Source of the DNA: Pectobacterium fontis
GTDB taxonomy: Bacteria > Pseudomonadota > Gammaproteobacteria > Enterobacterales > Enterobacteriaceae
Direction of reading: 5' to 3'
DNA: 64,000 bases
Assembly: GCF_000803215.1 (NCBI RefSeq)
Contig: NZ_JSXC01000037.1
Span: forward strand, 1 to 64,000
Part shown: positions 10,040 through 19,023 of the stretch, piece by piece
Layout: each line of letters starts with the position of its first letter
How positions within the stretch are numbered: position 1 is the stretch's first letter
Notes under the pieces: model-generated
What the model saw: only the letters and a program-made list of their open reading frames with translations
What the model was told of the DNA's origin: nothing
Databases searched by the model: none
Position numbers and translations under genes: made by a program

Positions 10040-10170
10040 AAGATACCCGAGTTGTACGTGCGTTGGCTGCGCGATTCGGCACATTTACCTGTGCCTCGCC
10101 CTGTTGAGCCAACGCGTTGCGTTGTTCAAAACGCTAACGTTTTGTTCTGAAACTCGAATTATTTAGGATA
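10040..10170. repeat. Degenerate dispersed intergenic repeat between dnaB and qor
   Basis: The stretch starts with ATACCCGAGTTG and ends with AACTCGAATTATTTAGG followed by ATAT, and contains GCGTTGGCTGCGCG and its inverted partner GAGCCAACGCG. I recall similar elements with inverted ACTCGAATTATTT ends in Serratia, Yersinia and Pectobacterium genomes. This copy looks decayed inside. It lies just upstream of the qor leader. Confidence 0.45.
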
Positions 10171-10218
10171 TACGTGTTATAGAGAGACAATGAACCAGTC
10201 ACGATTTAAGGAGATAAC

Positions 10219-11202
10219 ATGGCAAAGCGCATTCAGTACCAGGCTTATGGTGGCCCGGAGGTTCTGCAATATGTGGATTTTACGCCTGCCGAACCCGCCA
10301 CGGGAGAGGTTCAGGTTGAGAACCGCGCCATCGGCATTAATTTTATCGATACCTATATCCGTAGCGGCCTGTATCCGGTGCCTGATTTGCCATCCGGTTT
10401 AGGGACCGAAGCGGCGGGCGTCGTGACGAAAGTCGGGGCAGGGGTGAGCGAGCTGAAAGTCGGCGATCGCGTCGTGTATGCACAGTCCGGGCTGGGCGCG
10501 TATAGCGAGCTGCATAACGTGGCGGCGGAGAAGGTTGCGCTGCTGCCGGATGCCATTAGCTTTGAGCAGGCCGCAGCCTCTTTCCTGAAAGGGTTAACGG
10601 TTTACTATCTGCTGCGCCAGACCTATGAAATCAAACCTAATGAAGTTTTCCTGTTCCACGCGGCAGCAGGCGGCGTAGGGCTGATTGCCTGCCAGTGGGC
10701 GAAGGCGCTGGGGGCGAAGCTGATCGGGACGGTGGGGTCGGACGAGAAAGCGGAGCGGGCAAAACAGGCGGGCGCCTGGGCGACCATCAATTACCGTACC
10801 GAGAATATCGCGCAGCGTGTCGCGGAACTGACCGAAGGGCAGAAAGTCTCGGTGGTGTACGACTCGGTGGGGAAAGACACCTGGGAAGCCTCACTGGATA
10901 GCCTGCGTCGTCGCGGGCTGATGGTCAGTTTTGGTAACGCTTCCGGGCCGGTGACGGGGGTTAATCTGGGAATTTTGAACCAGAAAGGATCGCTGTACGT
11001 CACGCGTCCGTCATTGTTTGGTTATGTCACGAACCGTGCCGAACTGGAGCAAGCCAGCAACGAACTCTTTTCACTGATCGCGAGTGGGGCGATTACGGTA
11101 GACGTGCCGCAGAATCAGAAATTTGCATTAGCGGATGCGCAAGCCGCCCACCGGGCACTGGAAAGCCGCAGCACGCAGGGCTCATGCCTGTTGATTCCCT
11201 AA
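10219..11202 (+). CDS. qor: Quinone oxidoreductase (zeta-crystallin type)
   Basis: 327 residues; the ATG at 10219 follows AAGGAGATAAC. It is an MDR-superfamily NADPH-dependent reductase of one-electron quinone chemistry, without the zinc ligands of alcohol dehydrogenases. AAAGGVGLIACQWAKALGA is the nucleotide-binding loop near residue 149, and GINFIDTYIRSGLYP and GLGTEAAGVV are family signatures. It is divergent from dnaB as in E. coli. Confidence 0.93.
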   Translation: MAKRIQYQAYGGPEVLQYVDFTPAEPATGEVQVENRAIGINFIDTYIRSGLYPVPDLPSGLGTEAAGVVTKVGAGVSELKVGDRVVYAQSGLGAYSELHNVAAEKVALLPDAISFEQAAASFLKGLTVYYLLRQTYEIKPNEVFLFHAAAGGVGLIACQWAKALGAKLIGTVGSDEKAERAKQAGAWATINYRTENIAQRVAELTEGQKVSVVYDSVGKDTWEASLDSLRRRGLMVSFGNASGPVTGVNLGILNQKGSLYVTRPSLFGYVTNRAELEQASNELFSLIASGAITVDVPQNQKFALADAQAAHRALESRSTQGSCLLIP

Positions 11203-11614
11203 AATCCTAATCATGAGGTTATCGCACTGGCGGCGATAACCTCGCTCCTGCCATCACGCTTTTTCCATGATGCCTTCCCGAGGGAAAGGCTGTTCACGGT
11301 ATTACTTATTAACAAAAAAGCCAACGTGGTTTGTTTGTTTTTTAAACACCCTTCTGTAGGATTTGACGAAAATAGAGGATCCAGAAAGCATCAGGATCGC
11401 GATGTTGATTCAGATTTTATGCCTTAGCGCGTTGTCTGCGTTGTACATCATTTCATTTCCAACCCGCATGTCACGCGCACGTATCGCGTTTGCCTGTGAG
11501 CATAAATTCAACGGCATCGTTTGCAACTCTTTCTTTACCTCTCGCTATCTCGATGGTTGTTTTCGTGGGTGACTCATCACCTAAGGTTGAACACAGTAAA
11601 GAAGGATCGTGAGC
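11203..11614. other. Intergenic region with perfect palindrome behind qor
   Basis: GAGGTTATCGC at 11215-11225 and its exact complement at 11233-11243 form an 11-bp stem with a 7-base loop 12 bases after the qor stop, probably the qor terminator although it lacks a T run. The rest is the leader of the P450 gene. A 69-codon open frame inside has no ribosome site or family resemblance, so I see no gene. Confidence 0.5.
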
Positions 11615-13003
11615 ATGAGATCGATTAAACAACTGCCAATGCCCCCGGCAAGAAGCATTCTTGGACATGTCGATTATTTAAAGCGTAGTGACATCCATTT
11701 ACAGATGCTGCGCTGGAAAGCACAGTATGGTCGCTTTTATCGGTTAAGGCTGGGGCTGACTCCAGCGATAGTGATTGCCGATGCCGGGTGTATCCGCACC
11801 ATCATGAAATCCCGCCCTGACGAATTTCGTCGAATCAGCAGTATTGAATCTGTTTTTCAGGAAGCCGGGTTGAACGGGGTGTTTTCCTCTGAGGGAGAAC
11901 GCTGGGAGCAGCAGCGTAACCTGACGGAACCGATGTTTCAGCCTGCCCATCTGAAGCATTTCTATTCCAGTCTCAGGAAGGTCACCTCTCGGCTATCTGA
12001 GCGTTTCACGATGCTTGCCGAAACCGGGGAGACGATCGCGCTGGTGGAGGAGTTTAAGCGCTATACGGTTGATATCACGTCATTGCTGGCGTTTGGCGAG
12101 GACGTGAATACGCTCGAACAGGGGGAAAATCCGCTATCGCAAAGTTTACGCCACTTATTCCCCATGATTCATACGCGTAGCGGTTCCTTGTTTCCCTACT
12201 GGCGATTTATCAAGACGGCACGAGATAAGCAATTTGATGCAAGCCTGAGCCTGATCCGTGAGTACCTTGATGGCTTCATTTATCGCCAGCGACAACGTAT
12301 CCAGCTAAATCCGCAATTAATAACTGCGCCTGAAAACATGCTGCAAGTGATGCTTGCCGAGCAGAAAAAAGACGGGACGCTGCGAGACGACGATATTATG
12401 GCGAATGCCATTACGCTCCTGCTGGCAGGGGAGGACACGACGGCGAATACGCTCACCTGGATGAGCTTTCTGCTTTGCATTTCTCCCTCGGTAGAAGAGT
12501 GCATTTTTCAGGAGTGCAAAGCGGCGTCGGAGGGGGCAGGGGATATCCTGCCGTGGCCGTTGCCGCGTATGCCTTGGCTTACCGCCGTGATGTATGAATC
12601 GATGCGGCTTAAGCCCGTTGCGCCCTTGCTGTATCTTGAGCCAACCAGAAACACCGTTATCGATGATTTCTTTATCAAAAAGGGCACACCTTTGTTGCTT
12701 ATGCTGAACGCGAGCGGGTTCGATGATGCGTTATTTCAGCAGCCCCATGATTTCGTGCCTGAACGTTGGCTCGATCGTGGAAAGGCAGCTTTTTCCGATC
12801 TCCAGCCCTTTGGGGGAGGGCCGCGGATGTGCCCAGGACGATCGCTGGCTTTAATGGAAATTAAGCTGGGGTTTCATGCACTGTGTCGAGGGTTCCGGGT
12901 AGAAGCGCAGCAGCCAGCAGCACACGTCGTTGAAAATTTTGCCTTTACGATGACGCCCTCAGGCTTTCTGGTGAAGTTACACAAACGCGAACATCCGCGA
13001 TGA
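11615..13003 (+). CDS. Cytochrome P450
   Basis: 462 residues from the ATG at 11615, with GAAGGA 8 bases upstream; a GTG two codons earlier is too close to that site. P450 landmarks are all present: the I-helix oxygen-binding AGEDTT near residue 269, the K-helix ExxR as ESMR, and the heme loop FGGGPRMCPGR with the proximal cysteine near residue 410. There is no membrane anchor, so it is a soluble bacterial enzyme. Length and the N-terminal PPARSILGH motif resemble CYP102-domain or CYP4-like groups. Substrate and redox partner are unknown; no ferredoxin gene is adjacent. It sits between qor and pspG, where E. coli has none, so it is an insertion in a conserved block. Confidence 0.88.
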   Translation: MRSIKQLPMPPARSILGHVDYLKRSDIHLQMLRWKAQYGRFYRLRLGLTPAIVIADAGCIRTIMKSRPDEFRRISSIESVFQEAGLNGVFSSEGERWEQQRNLTEPMFQPAHLKHFYSSLRKVTSRLSERFTMLAETGETIALVEEFKRYTVDITSLLAFGEDVNTLEQGENPLSQSLRHLFPMIHTRSGSLFPYWRFIKTARDKQFDASLSLIREYLDGFIYRQRQRIQLNPQLITAPENMLQVMLAEQKKDGTLRDDDIMANAITLLLAGEDTTANTLTWMSFLLCISPSVEECIFQECKAASEGAGDILPWPLPRMPWLTAVMYESMRLKPVAPLLYLEPTRNTVIDDFFIKKGTPLLLMLNASGFDDALFQQPHDFVPERWLDRGKAAFSDLQPFGGGPRMCPGRSLALMEIKLGFHALCRGFRVEAQQPAAHVVENFAFTMTPSGFLVKLHKREHPR

Positions 13004-13069
13004 CGTGATATCAGACATCGTTATACGGGGAATGGAAAAGTGATGAGCATGTGCTGTGCAGTATGACCT

Positions 13070-13108
13070 GGCAATAATATCGGCCCGTTAAGAGCCGATA
13101 TTATTGCC
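13070..13108. terminator. Perfect 15-bp hairpin downstream of P450
   Basis: 13070-13084 and 13094-13108 pair perfectly around a 9-base loop, 66 bases after the P450 stop codon. It is probably a terminator, though no T run follows. In the remaining bases up to 13433, between this hairpin and the pspG stop, I see nothing gene-like. Confidence 0.55.
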
Positions 13109-13433
13109 TGAAAGGCTTTGGTCATGAGGCTACTTTCATCAGACTGTATGTAGGGTACAGCGTAGTGATCGTCACGAAGGTGCCGCTGTGCGGCTATTAT
13201 TTCCCTGACGACGATGAAATCGTGTAGTTGGTTCGCCACCAAATTTTATTTATCCCGCTTAGTTTGCCCACCCTTCGAATGACGACGGGGTGTCAAACTG
13301 TGGCGTCATCCTAGCAGCCACAGTTGGGAAAAAATATCTGCTGGCGCACACTTTTGTACTAAAACAAGAGGGTGTGAAGACACGCTAGCGTAAAGTATGG
13401 CATTGCCCGCGATTCAGATTTCCCCCTCAGGTC

Positions 13434-13706
13434 TTACCACTCATTCCTGTTACGCTGATGATAGGTGTATTTTCGGTACGTATTGCGGTGTGAATTGTAG
13501 ACGGGGCGTCCACTCAATTGGCGCCACAGCCAGACCACCACAACGGCTAAAATCAGCCACGGCAGCACTTTTATCGCCATGCTAAACAGTCCACCAATCA
13601 GCATAAACAGGGACGCCACAAACAGTGCGGCAATCACCCCCAGCAGTGACACGCCCGTTAACATCAGCATGATAAAAAAGCCAATAATGAAGAAAATTTC
13701 CAACAT
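13434..13706 (-). CDS. pspG: Phage shock protein G
   Basis: 90 residues starting MLEIFFIIGFF, with three hydrophobic helices (the first two separated by LTGVSLLG) and a basic, aromatic tail ending in HQRNRNEW. This matches PspG, the small inner-membrane member of the PspF regulon that responds to envelope stress. CAGGAG lies 7 bases upstream of the start. The location between dusA and qor is as in E. coli. The C-terminal tail is somewhat longer than in E. coli. Confidence 0.85.
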   Translation of the reverse strand: MLEIFFIIGFFIMLMLTGVSLLGVIAALFVASLFMLIGGLFSMAIKVLPWLILAVVVVWLWRQLSGRPVYNSHRNTYRKYTYHQRNRNEW

Positions 13707-13781
13707 GGTGCGCTCCTGTAGCGGTTAAACCGCATCTTACGCAGGGAAAAGAAGAGAAGTTCTGCGTGCTACACAAGCGAT

Positions 13782-13798
13782 TACAAGAATCGTGCCAA
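13782..13798 (-). promoter_or_regulatory. Sigma-54 promoter of pspG
   Basis: Read on the minus strand, the sequence is TTGGCACGATTCTTGTA. It fits the -24/-12 consensus TTGGCACG-N4-TTGCA with one change in the -12 box (TTGTA). It is about 80 bases upstream of pspG, on the correct strand, which agrees with known PspF/sigma-54 control of this gene. Confidence 0.8.
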
Positions 13799-13888
13799 GA
13801 TGCGTCGCTAATAAGTGATTGATTTATCAGCGACGCCGGGAAGAAAGTTGAATGACTTTTGATGAAAAAGACTAATTGTTAGTATTTT

Positions 13889-14911
13889 TTAAACCAGATT
13901 AACCAGCGTCAGCGCCCGTTCCACCACTGCGGCATCGGCACCGGGTTTGTGGGCGTTTTCGCTCAGATAGCGTCGCCACTGACGAGCGCCGGGGATGCCC
14001 TGAAACATACCAAGCATATGGCGTGTGATGTGGCCTAATGACGCGCCGCCAGAGAGTTCATGCTCAATATAAGGATACATCGCGCGTACGACACCAGCCA
14101 GATCCGGCGTCGCCGCATCGATGCCAAACAGTTCACGGTCAACCTGCGCCAGAATACCGGGGTTTTGGTAGGCTTCACGCCCCATCATTACCCCGTCCAG
14201 ATGCTGTAAATGCGTTTTGGCTTCTTCCAGCGTTTTCACACCGCCGTTGATGGCGATGGTGAGCGCCGGAAAATCTCGTTTGAGCTGATAAACACGGGGA
14301 TAATCCAGCGGTGGAATTTCCCGGTTCTCTTTCGGACTCAGGCCCGATAGCCAGGCTTTACGTGCGTGGACGATAAAGGTATCGCACTCGCCGCGTCCGG
14401 CAACGGTTTGAATAAATTCGCACAAGAATTCATAGCTGTCTTGATCGTCAATGCCGATACGGGTCTTCACCGTAATTGGGATCGCGGTGCTGTCTTTCAT
14501 CGCCTTGATACAGTCTGCCACCAGCGCGGCTTCGCCCATCAGGCAGGCACCGAAACGACCATTCTGTACCCGATCGGACGGGCAGCCGACGTTCAGGTTC
14601 ACTTCATCATAGCCGTGTTGCTCTGCTAGTTTGGCACACTGTGCCAGCGCTGCTGGATCGCTCCCGCCGAGTTGCAGCGCGAGCGGATGCTCTTCTTCGC
14701 TATAGGCCAGATAGTCGCCTTTGCCGTGAATAATCGCGCCTGTCGTCACCATTTCGGTATACAGCAGCGTTTGGCCTGTCAACTGGCGCAGAAAGTAACG
14801 GCAATGGCGGTCAGTCCAGTCGAGCATCGGCGCAATCGAGAAGCGGTTAAGCGCGTGGGGGCGCGTTTTTTCAGGTGTTACGCTGTTTATATGGTTTTTT
14901 GATTCTGTCAT
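13889..14911 (-). CDS. dusA: tRNA-dihydrouridine synthase A with phage-supplied 5' end
   Basis: 340 residues from the ATG at 14911; ATG at 14923 would add four residues. DusA reduces U20/U20a in tRNA with FMN. The core motifs are clear: [34 protein letters not shown] with the active-site cysteine, and [11 protein letters not shown]. The prophage has recombined within the codons for SIAPMLD, so everything upstream of about 14,833, including the first ~26 codons and the promoter, is phage DNA. The displaced native start lies at 58,322-58,412. The protein stays full length, so it should be functional. Confidence 0.93.
   Translation of the reverse strand: MTESKNHINSVTPEKTRPHALNRFSIAPMLDWTDRHCRYFLRQLTGQTLLYTEMVTTGAIIHGKGDYLAYSEEEHPLALQLGGSDPAALAQCAKLAEQHGYDEVNLNVGCPSDRVQNGRFGACLMGEAALVADCIKAMKDSTAIPITVKTRIGIDDQDSYEFLCEFIQTVAGRGECDTFIVHARKAWLSGLSPKENREIPPLDYPRVYQLKRDFPALTIAINGGVKTLEEAKTHLQHLDGVMMGREAYQNPGILAQVDRELFGIDAATPDLAGVVRAMYPYIEHELSGGASLGHITRHMLGMFQGIPGARQWRRYLSENAHKPGADAAVVERALTLVNLV
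14820..14851. other. attL inside dusA
   Basis: This is a 32-bp direct repeat of 58321-58352 with two mismatches. An exact 14-bp block, TCGAGCATCGGCGC, is at 14820-14833, and a second exact 14-bp block, GAGAAGCGGTTAAG, is at 14838-14851. Read leftward it encodes [11 protein letters not shown] of DusA. Strand exchange most likely falls in or next to the first block, where host and phage flanks diverge. Confidence 0.85.
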
Positions 14912-14955
14912 ATTGTCGTGCATTTTTGACCATTTCGTTATATTTTTGCATTCGT

Positions 14956-14990
14956 AGGACACCATTAGGGACGCCGCGTTTTGGTGTCCC
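14956..14990. other. Candidate integrase arm-type sites, left end
   Basis: Three related octamers lie between dusA and the integrase start: AGGACACC (14956-14963), GGGACGCC (14968-14975) and inverted GGTGTCCC (14983-14990). The same two words recur at the right end, next to attR. That pairing is what arm-binding sites of a tyrosine integrase look like. It is inferred from position and repetition only. Confidence 0.5.
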
Positions 14991-15008
14991 ATACGGAGGC
15001 AAAACGAG

Positions 15009-16097
15009 ATGGCTTATTTTACGATTGCTAAACGCCCACGAGCAGATGGGACTATGCGATACCGCTGCACAGTGGGGATAAAGGAGCAGGGTAAACATCT
15101 TCATAGAGAAAGTAAAACCTTTGGGAAGTTGGCACAGGCCAAGTCTTGGGGGGCACGCCGATCGGCTGAGCTTGAAGAGGCCGGTGTCCCGTCAGATTCA
15201 GATGCTAGCAAAATCATTGTGCGGCAACTGCTGATGAAATACATCAACGACCCAGACTTGGGTGGGAAAGCTGGGCGTACAAAAAATTATGTACTCAATA
15301 TGCTGGTGGATTGTGATATCGCAGAAATAAAACTTTCCGATTTGTCCGTTAGTGATGTTGTTGAGCATGGTCGGTTGCGTGCTGGGGCTGGAGCTGGCCC
15401 TGCAACTGTTTCACACGATTTGAGCTACTTATCTTCAGTGCTGGCATCAGCTAAACCGATTTTTGGGATTAACTACACAGAAAATCCTGTACCATATGCG
15501 CGAGTAATTTTAGTAAACATGGGGCTTGTGGGTAAATCACAACGCCGGAGCCGCCGCCCTGCGTCCGATGAGTTAGCAATGCTTGAGGAAGGGCTTAGGG
15601 CGCGACAGGAGCATCGATCAGCAGCGATACCGTTTGTGGACATTCTCAATTTTTCAATATTATCGTGCATGCGGATAGGAGAGGTGTGTCGAATTCGCTG
15701 GGATGATATAGACGAAAAGCAAAAGGCTGTACTGGTCCGTGACAGAAAGGACCCTCGCAAGAAAGACGGCAACCACATGATGGTTCCGCTGCTTGGTGAG
15801 GCTTGGGATATTGTGCAGCGCCAGCCGAAAAAATCTGTTCTCATTTTCCCCTACGCAGCGAAATCCGTTACTGCGGGTTTTCAGCGTGTGAGATCGGCGC
15901 TGGGAATAGAAGACCTACGCTATCATGATTTGAGGAGAGAGGGGGCCAGCCGTCTTTTTGAAGCGGGGTTTAGTATTGAAGAGGTTGCCCAAGTTACTGG
16001 GCATCGATCTTTGAATGTGCTCTGGCAGGTTTATAGGGAGCTTTACCCCAAAAACCTGCATGAAAGGTTTGACGAACTGAAAAAGCAACGCTCATGA
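15009..16097 (+). CDS. Tyrosine integrase of the dusA-targeting family
   Basis: 362 residues; ATG at 15009 with GGAGG upstream. It has an N-terminal arm/core-binding part, then the catalytic domain: arginine in [13 protein letters not shown] near residue 220, [12 protein letters not shown] with the H-x-x-R pair near 300, GHRS with the second histidine, and the nucleophile in LWQVYREL near 338. It catalyses insertion into and excision from the dusA 5' end. It reads away from dusA. Its 3' end overlaps the opposing PrtN-like gene by 6 bases. Confidence 0.92.
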   Translation: MAYFTIAKRPRADGTMRYRCTVGIKEQGKHLHRESKTFGKLAQAKSWGARRSAELEEAGVPSDSDASKIIVRQLLMKYINDPDLGGKAGRTKNYVLNMLVDCDIAEIKLSDLSVSDVVEHGRLRAGAGAGPATVSHDLSYLSSVLASAKPIFGINYTENPVPYARVILVNMGLVGKSQRRSRRPASDELAMLEEGLRARQEHRSAAIPFVDILNFSILSCMRIGEVCRIRWDDIDEKQKAVLVRDRKDPRKKDGNHMMVPLLGEAWDIVQRQPKKSVLIFPYAAKSVTAGFQRVRSALGIEDLRYHDLRREGASRLFEAGFSIEEVAQVTGHRSLNVLWQVYRELYPKNLHERFDELKKQRS

Positions 16098-16346
16098 TGA
16101 ACAGTGGCGCAATTCTCTTTGCGCCTCAATTCTCCGACTGTCGATAAAATCAGCCAAGTCTTTAACGTGAACCATTCTCGGGGCTTTTTGCGTGTCTCCT
16201 AATCTGAACGTGGGAATGGGAAGGTCACCCGCCCCAGCTTTCTTATCTGCTGTAGCTGGCTTCATTCCCAGGTATCGTTCAGCAATAGATGATAGCGGGA
16301 TTGTCGCTGTATTAAATTCAGCCATCAGTAAAAACATTGTGTTCAT
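16092..16346 (-). CDS. PrtN-like/excisionase-type small DNA-binding protein
   Basis: 84 residues. MNTMFLLMAEFNTATIPLS, RYLGMKP, then LPIPTFRLGDTQKAPRMVH matches the pyocin-activator PrtN family, small proteins with an excisionase-like winged helix. AGGGAG precedes the start. The gene is tail-to-tail with the integrase with a 6-base overlap, a typical place for an excision or recombination directionality factor. The family is well supported; whether it acts as excisionase or transcription factor is inference. Confidence 0.7.
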   Translation of the reverse strand: MNTMFLLMAEFNTATIPLSSIAERYLGMKPATADKKAGAGDLPIPTFRLGDTQKAPRMVHVKDLADFIDSRRIEAQRELRHCSS

Positions 16347-16355
16347 TCGCGCTCC

Positions 16356-17702
16356 CTATTGCTGGTGGGGTGCCAGTAGTCGCTGCCAGATAGCTGAAAC
16401 ATATTTCGCTTGATGTATGGCATCATCAGCGAGCTCGAACGCAGCCCCGCAAACCTCTAGCAGCAACCCGATAACACGCCGGTGTTCTGCTGTTACGACT
16501 GCTGGCTGAACGGAAGGAGTCTGGAGCATCGCGGCGCGCCCCTGCCATGAAATCCAGCCAACAGTCATATCCCACGCCATATAATCGGGGTTTTCGGGGT
16601 CTCCATTCTTGGCGCGCCGTGTGTCGATGCTGTCACCCAGACGCTTAGCGATAAACACTTCATAGGCTGCGCGCTCATCTGGCACCGTGTAAGGCTGGCT
16701 TGCACTTGGATGCAGTGATCGGATACCTTTGGACAACTCTGCTAACGTGCTGGAATGCTCCAGTTGGGCATCGTTGCCGAACTCAAACGTGCCAGTATCA
16801 GGGTCATGCCATCCGTGCTCGTTATCGAATGCCTCGCGCTGCGTATCTATCCAATTAGCAGCGGCTTCGATGCCGTCACGATAGGACGGCTGGCACGTCA
16901 GGTTTCGCGGATAGCCACGCAGAAAAACGGAGGCGGCAGAATGCCATGCTGCGGTAGCTAAATCATCGCTCTGCGGTATCAGTTTCCATGCCTGTGCAAC
17001 TAACTCGTAAATTTCAGCCTTAATCGGCTGGCTTGCTGATGCGTCGCTCTCCAATTCAATTTCCGCATCGCAGTGTGGACACATGCCATCAGCCTCTAAG
17101 CGTTGCTGTAGTGTCAGCGCCTTTTTGCATGACCAGCATTCTATCGTCTCACTGTTCACTGTCTGGCTTGCTGCATACGAAACGCGGCGGATATCGGTTT
17201 CAAGTTCATCAGCCCAATCATGCCATTCTTCCGGCATTCCACCTTTTGCACTCGCGATATGATTGGCAATTCTGTACAGCGTTTCGCGCATTTCGCTTGG
17301 CTGACTTGCGACTAGTGGAACGGGTGCGGCATAGAGTGGTGTAACTGACCACGTATCCATTTCCGAATACATATCCGCTTCGCATTTTTCGCAGCGCAGA
17401 GTGATTTCACCAAACGGATCGACAATTTTGTACTCGACAGGCTCTTGCCCCCGCAGCTCTGCCAGTTGTGATTCTGCTGCGTCAGCGCGCTTTTCCGCCG
17501 CTACGATATAGGCCAACGCTGCCTTAATGGAATCGCTCGGAACACGCGCGGGGTATGCGTGATTTTGCCCTTCTTTCATTAGCCGCACATACCCGTCAGT
17601 ACGGTAATGGTATCTATTGGCCCCTAACCATACTTCGAAAGTATCGCCTTTGCTGGTGGAGCTGATTTTTTCGGCCCCTACCTCATTCGTCAAAGTATTC
17701 AT
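16356..17702 (-). CDS. Ea22-like modular phage protein
   Basis: 448 residues. An early segment with AAEKRADAAESQLAELR is followed by linker-like repeats of the form SQP. A small zinc-ribbon-like unit has CWSCKK and CPHCD near residues 192-216, a Cys pair CEKCEAD lies earlier, and a C-terminal WQGRAAML module is common in lambdoid early proteins. This mosaic build is typical of Ead/Ea22-like genes in the left operon, whose function is not established. It is the last large gene of the leftward early operon. Confidence 0.5.
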   Translation of the reverse strand: MNTLTNEVGAEKISSTSKGDTFEVWLGANRYHYRTDGYVRLMKEGQNHAYPARVPSDSIKAALAYIVAAEKRADAAESQLAELRGQEPVEYKIVDPFGEITLRCEKCEADMYSEMDTWSVTPLYAAPVPLVASQPSEMRETLYRIANHIASAKGGMPEEWHDWADELETDIRRVSYAASQTVNSETIECWSCKKALTLQQRLEADGMCPHCDAEIELESDASASQPIKAEIYELVAQAWKLIPQSDDLATAAWHSAASVFLRGYPRNLTCQPSYRDGIEAAANWIDTQREAFDNEHGWHDPDTGTFEFGNDAQLEHSSTLAELSKGIRSLHPSASQPYTVPDERAAYEVFIAKRLGDSIDTRRAKNGDPENPDYMAWDMTVGWISWQGRAAMLQTPSVQPAVVTAEHRRVIGLLLEVCGAAFELADDAIHQAKYVSAIWQRLLAPHQQ

Positions 17703-17714
17703 GTTATTTAGTCC

Positions 17715-18023
17715 TTAATCCCAGCAGAGCGTTGATGCGAAATAAGCACCACGACACGGCGTATCGCGCGGATGATGCCAGTTTGCGTAACCTTCCTGCC
17801 CACCAAGAGGGCTTGTTTTGTACCAAGACTGGTAATATCGAGCAGCGCGAGACCAAGCCTCTGCATAATCGCTATCAATAATGTTTTGGTTTACAGCGGC
17901 CTGAATAATGTCAGCCTCAGTGTGATCACCGCGCATAACCAGAAAGCGGCAATCGTCTGACGTTAGATATTCAACAATGCCGTCGTGCCGGCCTTTCTTT
18001 GTCGGTTTAATTAATTCACTCAC
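17715..18023 (-). CDS. Hypothetical phage early protein
   Basis: 102 residues from a GTG at 18023, with GGAGG 7 bases upstream. It overlaps the end of the preceding gene by 8 bases, which suggests translational coupling. It starts MSELIKPTKKGRHDGIVEYL and contains many aromatic residues (YYQSWYKT, YANWHHPRD). I do not recognise the family. Confidence 0.55.
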   Translation of the reverse strand: MSELIKPTKKGRHDGIVEYLTSDDCRFLVMRGDHTEADIIQAAVNQNIIDSDYAEAWSRAARYYQSWYKTSPLGGQEGYANWHHPRDTPCRGAYFASTLCWD

Positions 18024-18525
18024 ACCCCACCTCCGCGCAGTTGCGTTTCCAATTCAGCGCTTCTTTGTAGCTGGCCTTTGCTGCTTTTTTGGTATCACTC
18101 CACTCGCCCTCTATTTCACGCCGTGCATAGCCATAAGCAGAGTCATACGATTTGCGAAACATCCGGCACTTGCCATCACTGCGATATTCAATTTCTGGTG
18201 TTTTACAACCAAGCAGCCATTCACTGAACGACATGCATGAATCGGCATCCAAATATTCGCTATAACGTGTCGGTTTAGGTGGAGGAGGAAGGGAGGATAT
18301 AGCGACATCACGACCAACATCAGTACATGAATAAACAACATCGCCATCACGGCAGAATTTAGGGGCTGGTGATTTGGTCATCATTCCAGCGCTGATGAGA
18401 GTTTCCAAATCGTTGTTTGCATAATGCTGTGGCCCCGCAACGTAATAATTACGGTATGGCTCTCTGCGCGATTCGTTAATTCCCAGCGTGTGCTGCAATA
18501 TTTCCATTTGGCGCTGTGTAATCAT
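18016..18525 (-). CDS. Hypothetical phage early protein
   Basis: 169 residues from the ATG at 18525, which overlaps the stop of the preceding gene as ATGA. The N-terminal MITQRQMEILQHTLG suggests a small winged-helix or HTH-like start. A middle PPPPKPTRYSEYLD linker leads to a region rich in basic, aromatic and cysteine residues (CRMFRKSYDSAYGYARREI). It is commonly seen in lambdoid early operons; function unknown. Confidence 0.55.
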   Translation of the reverse strand: MITQRQMEILQHTLGINESRREPYRNYYVAGPQHYANNDLETLISAGMMTKSPAPKFCRDGDVVYSCTDVGRDVAISSLPPPPKPTRYSEYLDADSCMSFSEWLLGCKTPEIEYRSDGKCRMFRKSYDSAYGYARREIEGEWSDTKKAAKASYKEALNWKRNCAEVGCE

Positions 18526-18761
18526 GCTGGTACCCCGCACATCTTTTGCAGAGAACGATGACCGTTCATTACAGTAGCGACGTAAGAGGCGTTTCTATTG
18601 ACGATCTCAACGGGAACAATACGACCATCTATTTTTACGCGGTATGTAGAACTAGTTTTCGGTCTAGCGTAATTGCCGTATCGCTGCTGGTGGCTGTTAA
18701 GGGCTTCGATAGCCGCTTCGCGTTCTGCTGGGGTTAATTCACCCCTGATGATGTGACGCAT
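18522..18761 (-). CDS. Hypothetical phage early protein
   Basis: 79 residues with a strong GGAGG site before the ATG at 18761. A helical N-terminus (LTPAEREAAIEALNSHQQRYG) is followed by a basic beta-rich part. Its stop overlaps the next start (ATGA). No family recognised. Confidence 0.55.
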   Translation of the reverse strand: MRHIIRGELTPAEREAAIEALNSHQQRYGNYARPKTSSTYRVKIDGRIVPVEIVNRNASYVATVMNGHRSLQKMCGVPA

Positions 18762-18801
18762 AAAACCTCCAATAAAAAAGCCTCGCTGGTGGCGAGGCTC
18801 G

Positions 18802-19023
18802 TTATTTGTCGATCAGGTTGTTGTAATCGTTGTGAGTGAGTAGCTCCCAACTCGTGCCATCACGACACAACAGACGCCAGCGTTTATTAACTCGTAACGT
18901 CTGATATTTTTTACCGTGAGTGCGGTGGGGAATAACTCGACCAGAGCTTACTTGCTTTAAAAGGACGGTTGCCTTTTCTGAAATCCAGAGGGGTGCTTTA
19001 TTCTGGCTGATGTTCAGTTGCAT
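18802..19023 (-). CDS. ParE-like toxin-domain phage protein
   Basis: 73 residues from the ATG at 19023 (GAGGG 6 bases upstream); it overlaps the end of the ParB-like gene by 26 bases in another frame. The sequence APLWISEKA...VLRV-type core, here YQTLRVNKRWRLLCRDG followed by WELLTHNDYN, resembles small phage proteins annotated as ParE-like. No antitoxin partner is obvious except that the gene is coupled to the ParB-like gene. Toxicity is not implied by the sequence. Confidence 0.5.
   Translation of the reverse strand: MQLNISQNKAPLWISEKATVLLKQVSSGRVIPHRTHGKKYQTLRVNKRWRLLCRDGTSWELLTHNDYNNLIDK

Noticed and set aside
11363-11572. 69-codon frame between qor and P450
   Set aside because: No ribosome site, no family features, and it lies in a leader region.
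14820-14851. tRNA gene as integration target
   Set aside because: No cloverleaf is present; the repeat encodes the DusA N-terminus in both copies.
14912-14992. Longer dusA start adding up to 27 residues
   Set aside because: The displaced native copy starts at the codon equivalent to 14911; upstream codons lie in phage DNA over the arm-like repeats.
15473-15844. Minus-strand frame of 123 codons inside the integrase
   Set aside because: Shadow of the integrase coding sequence.
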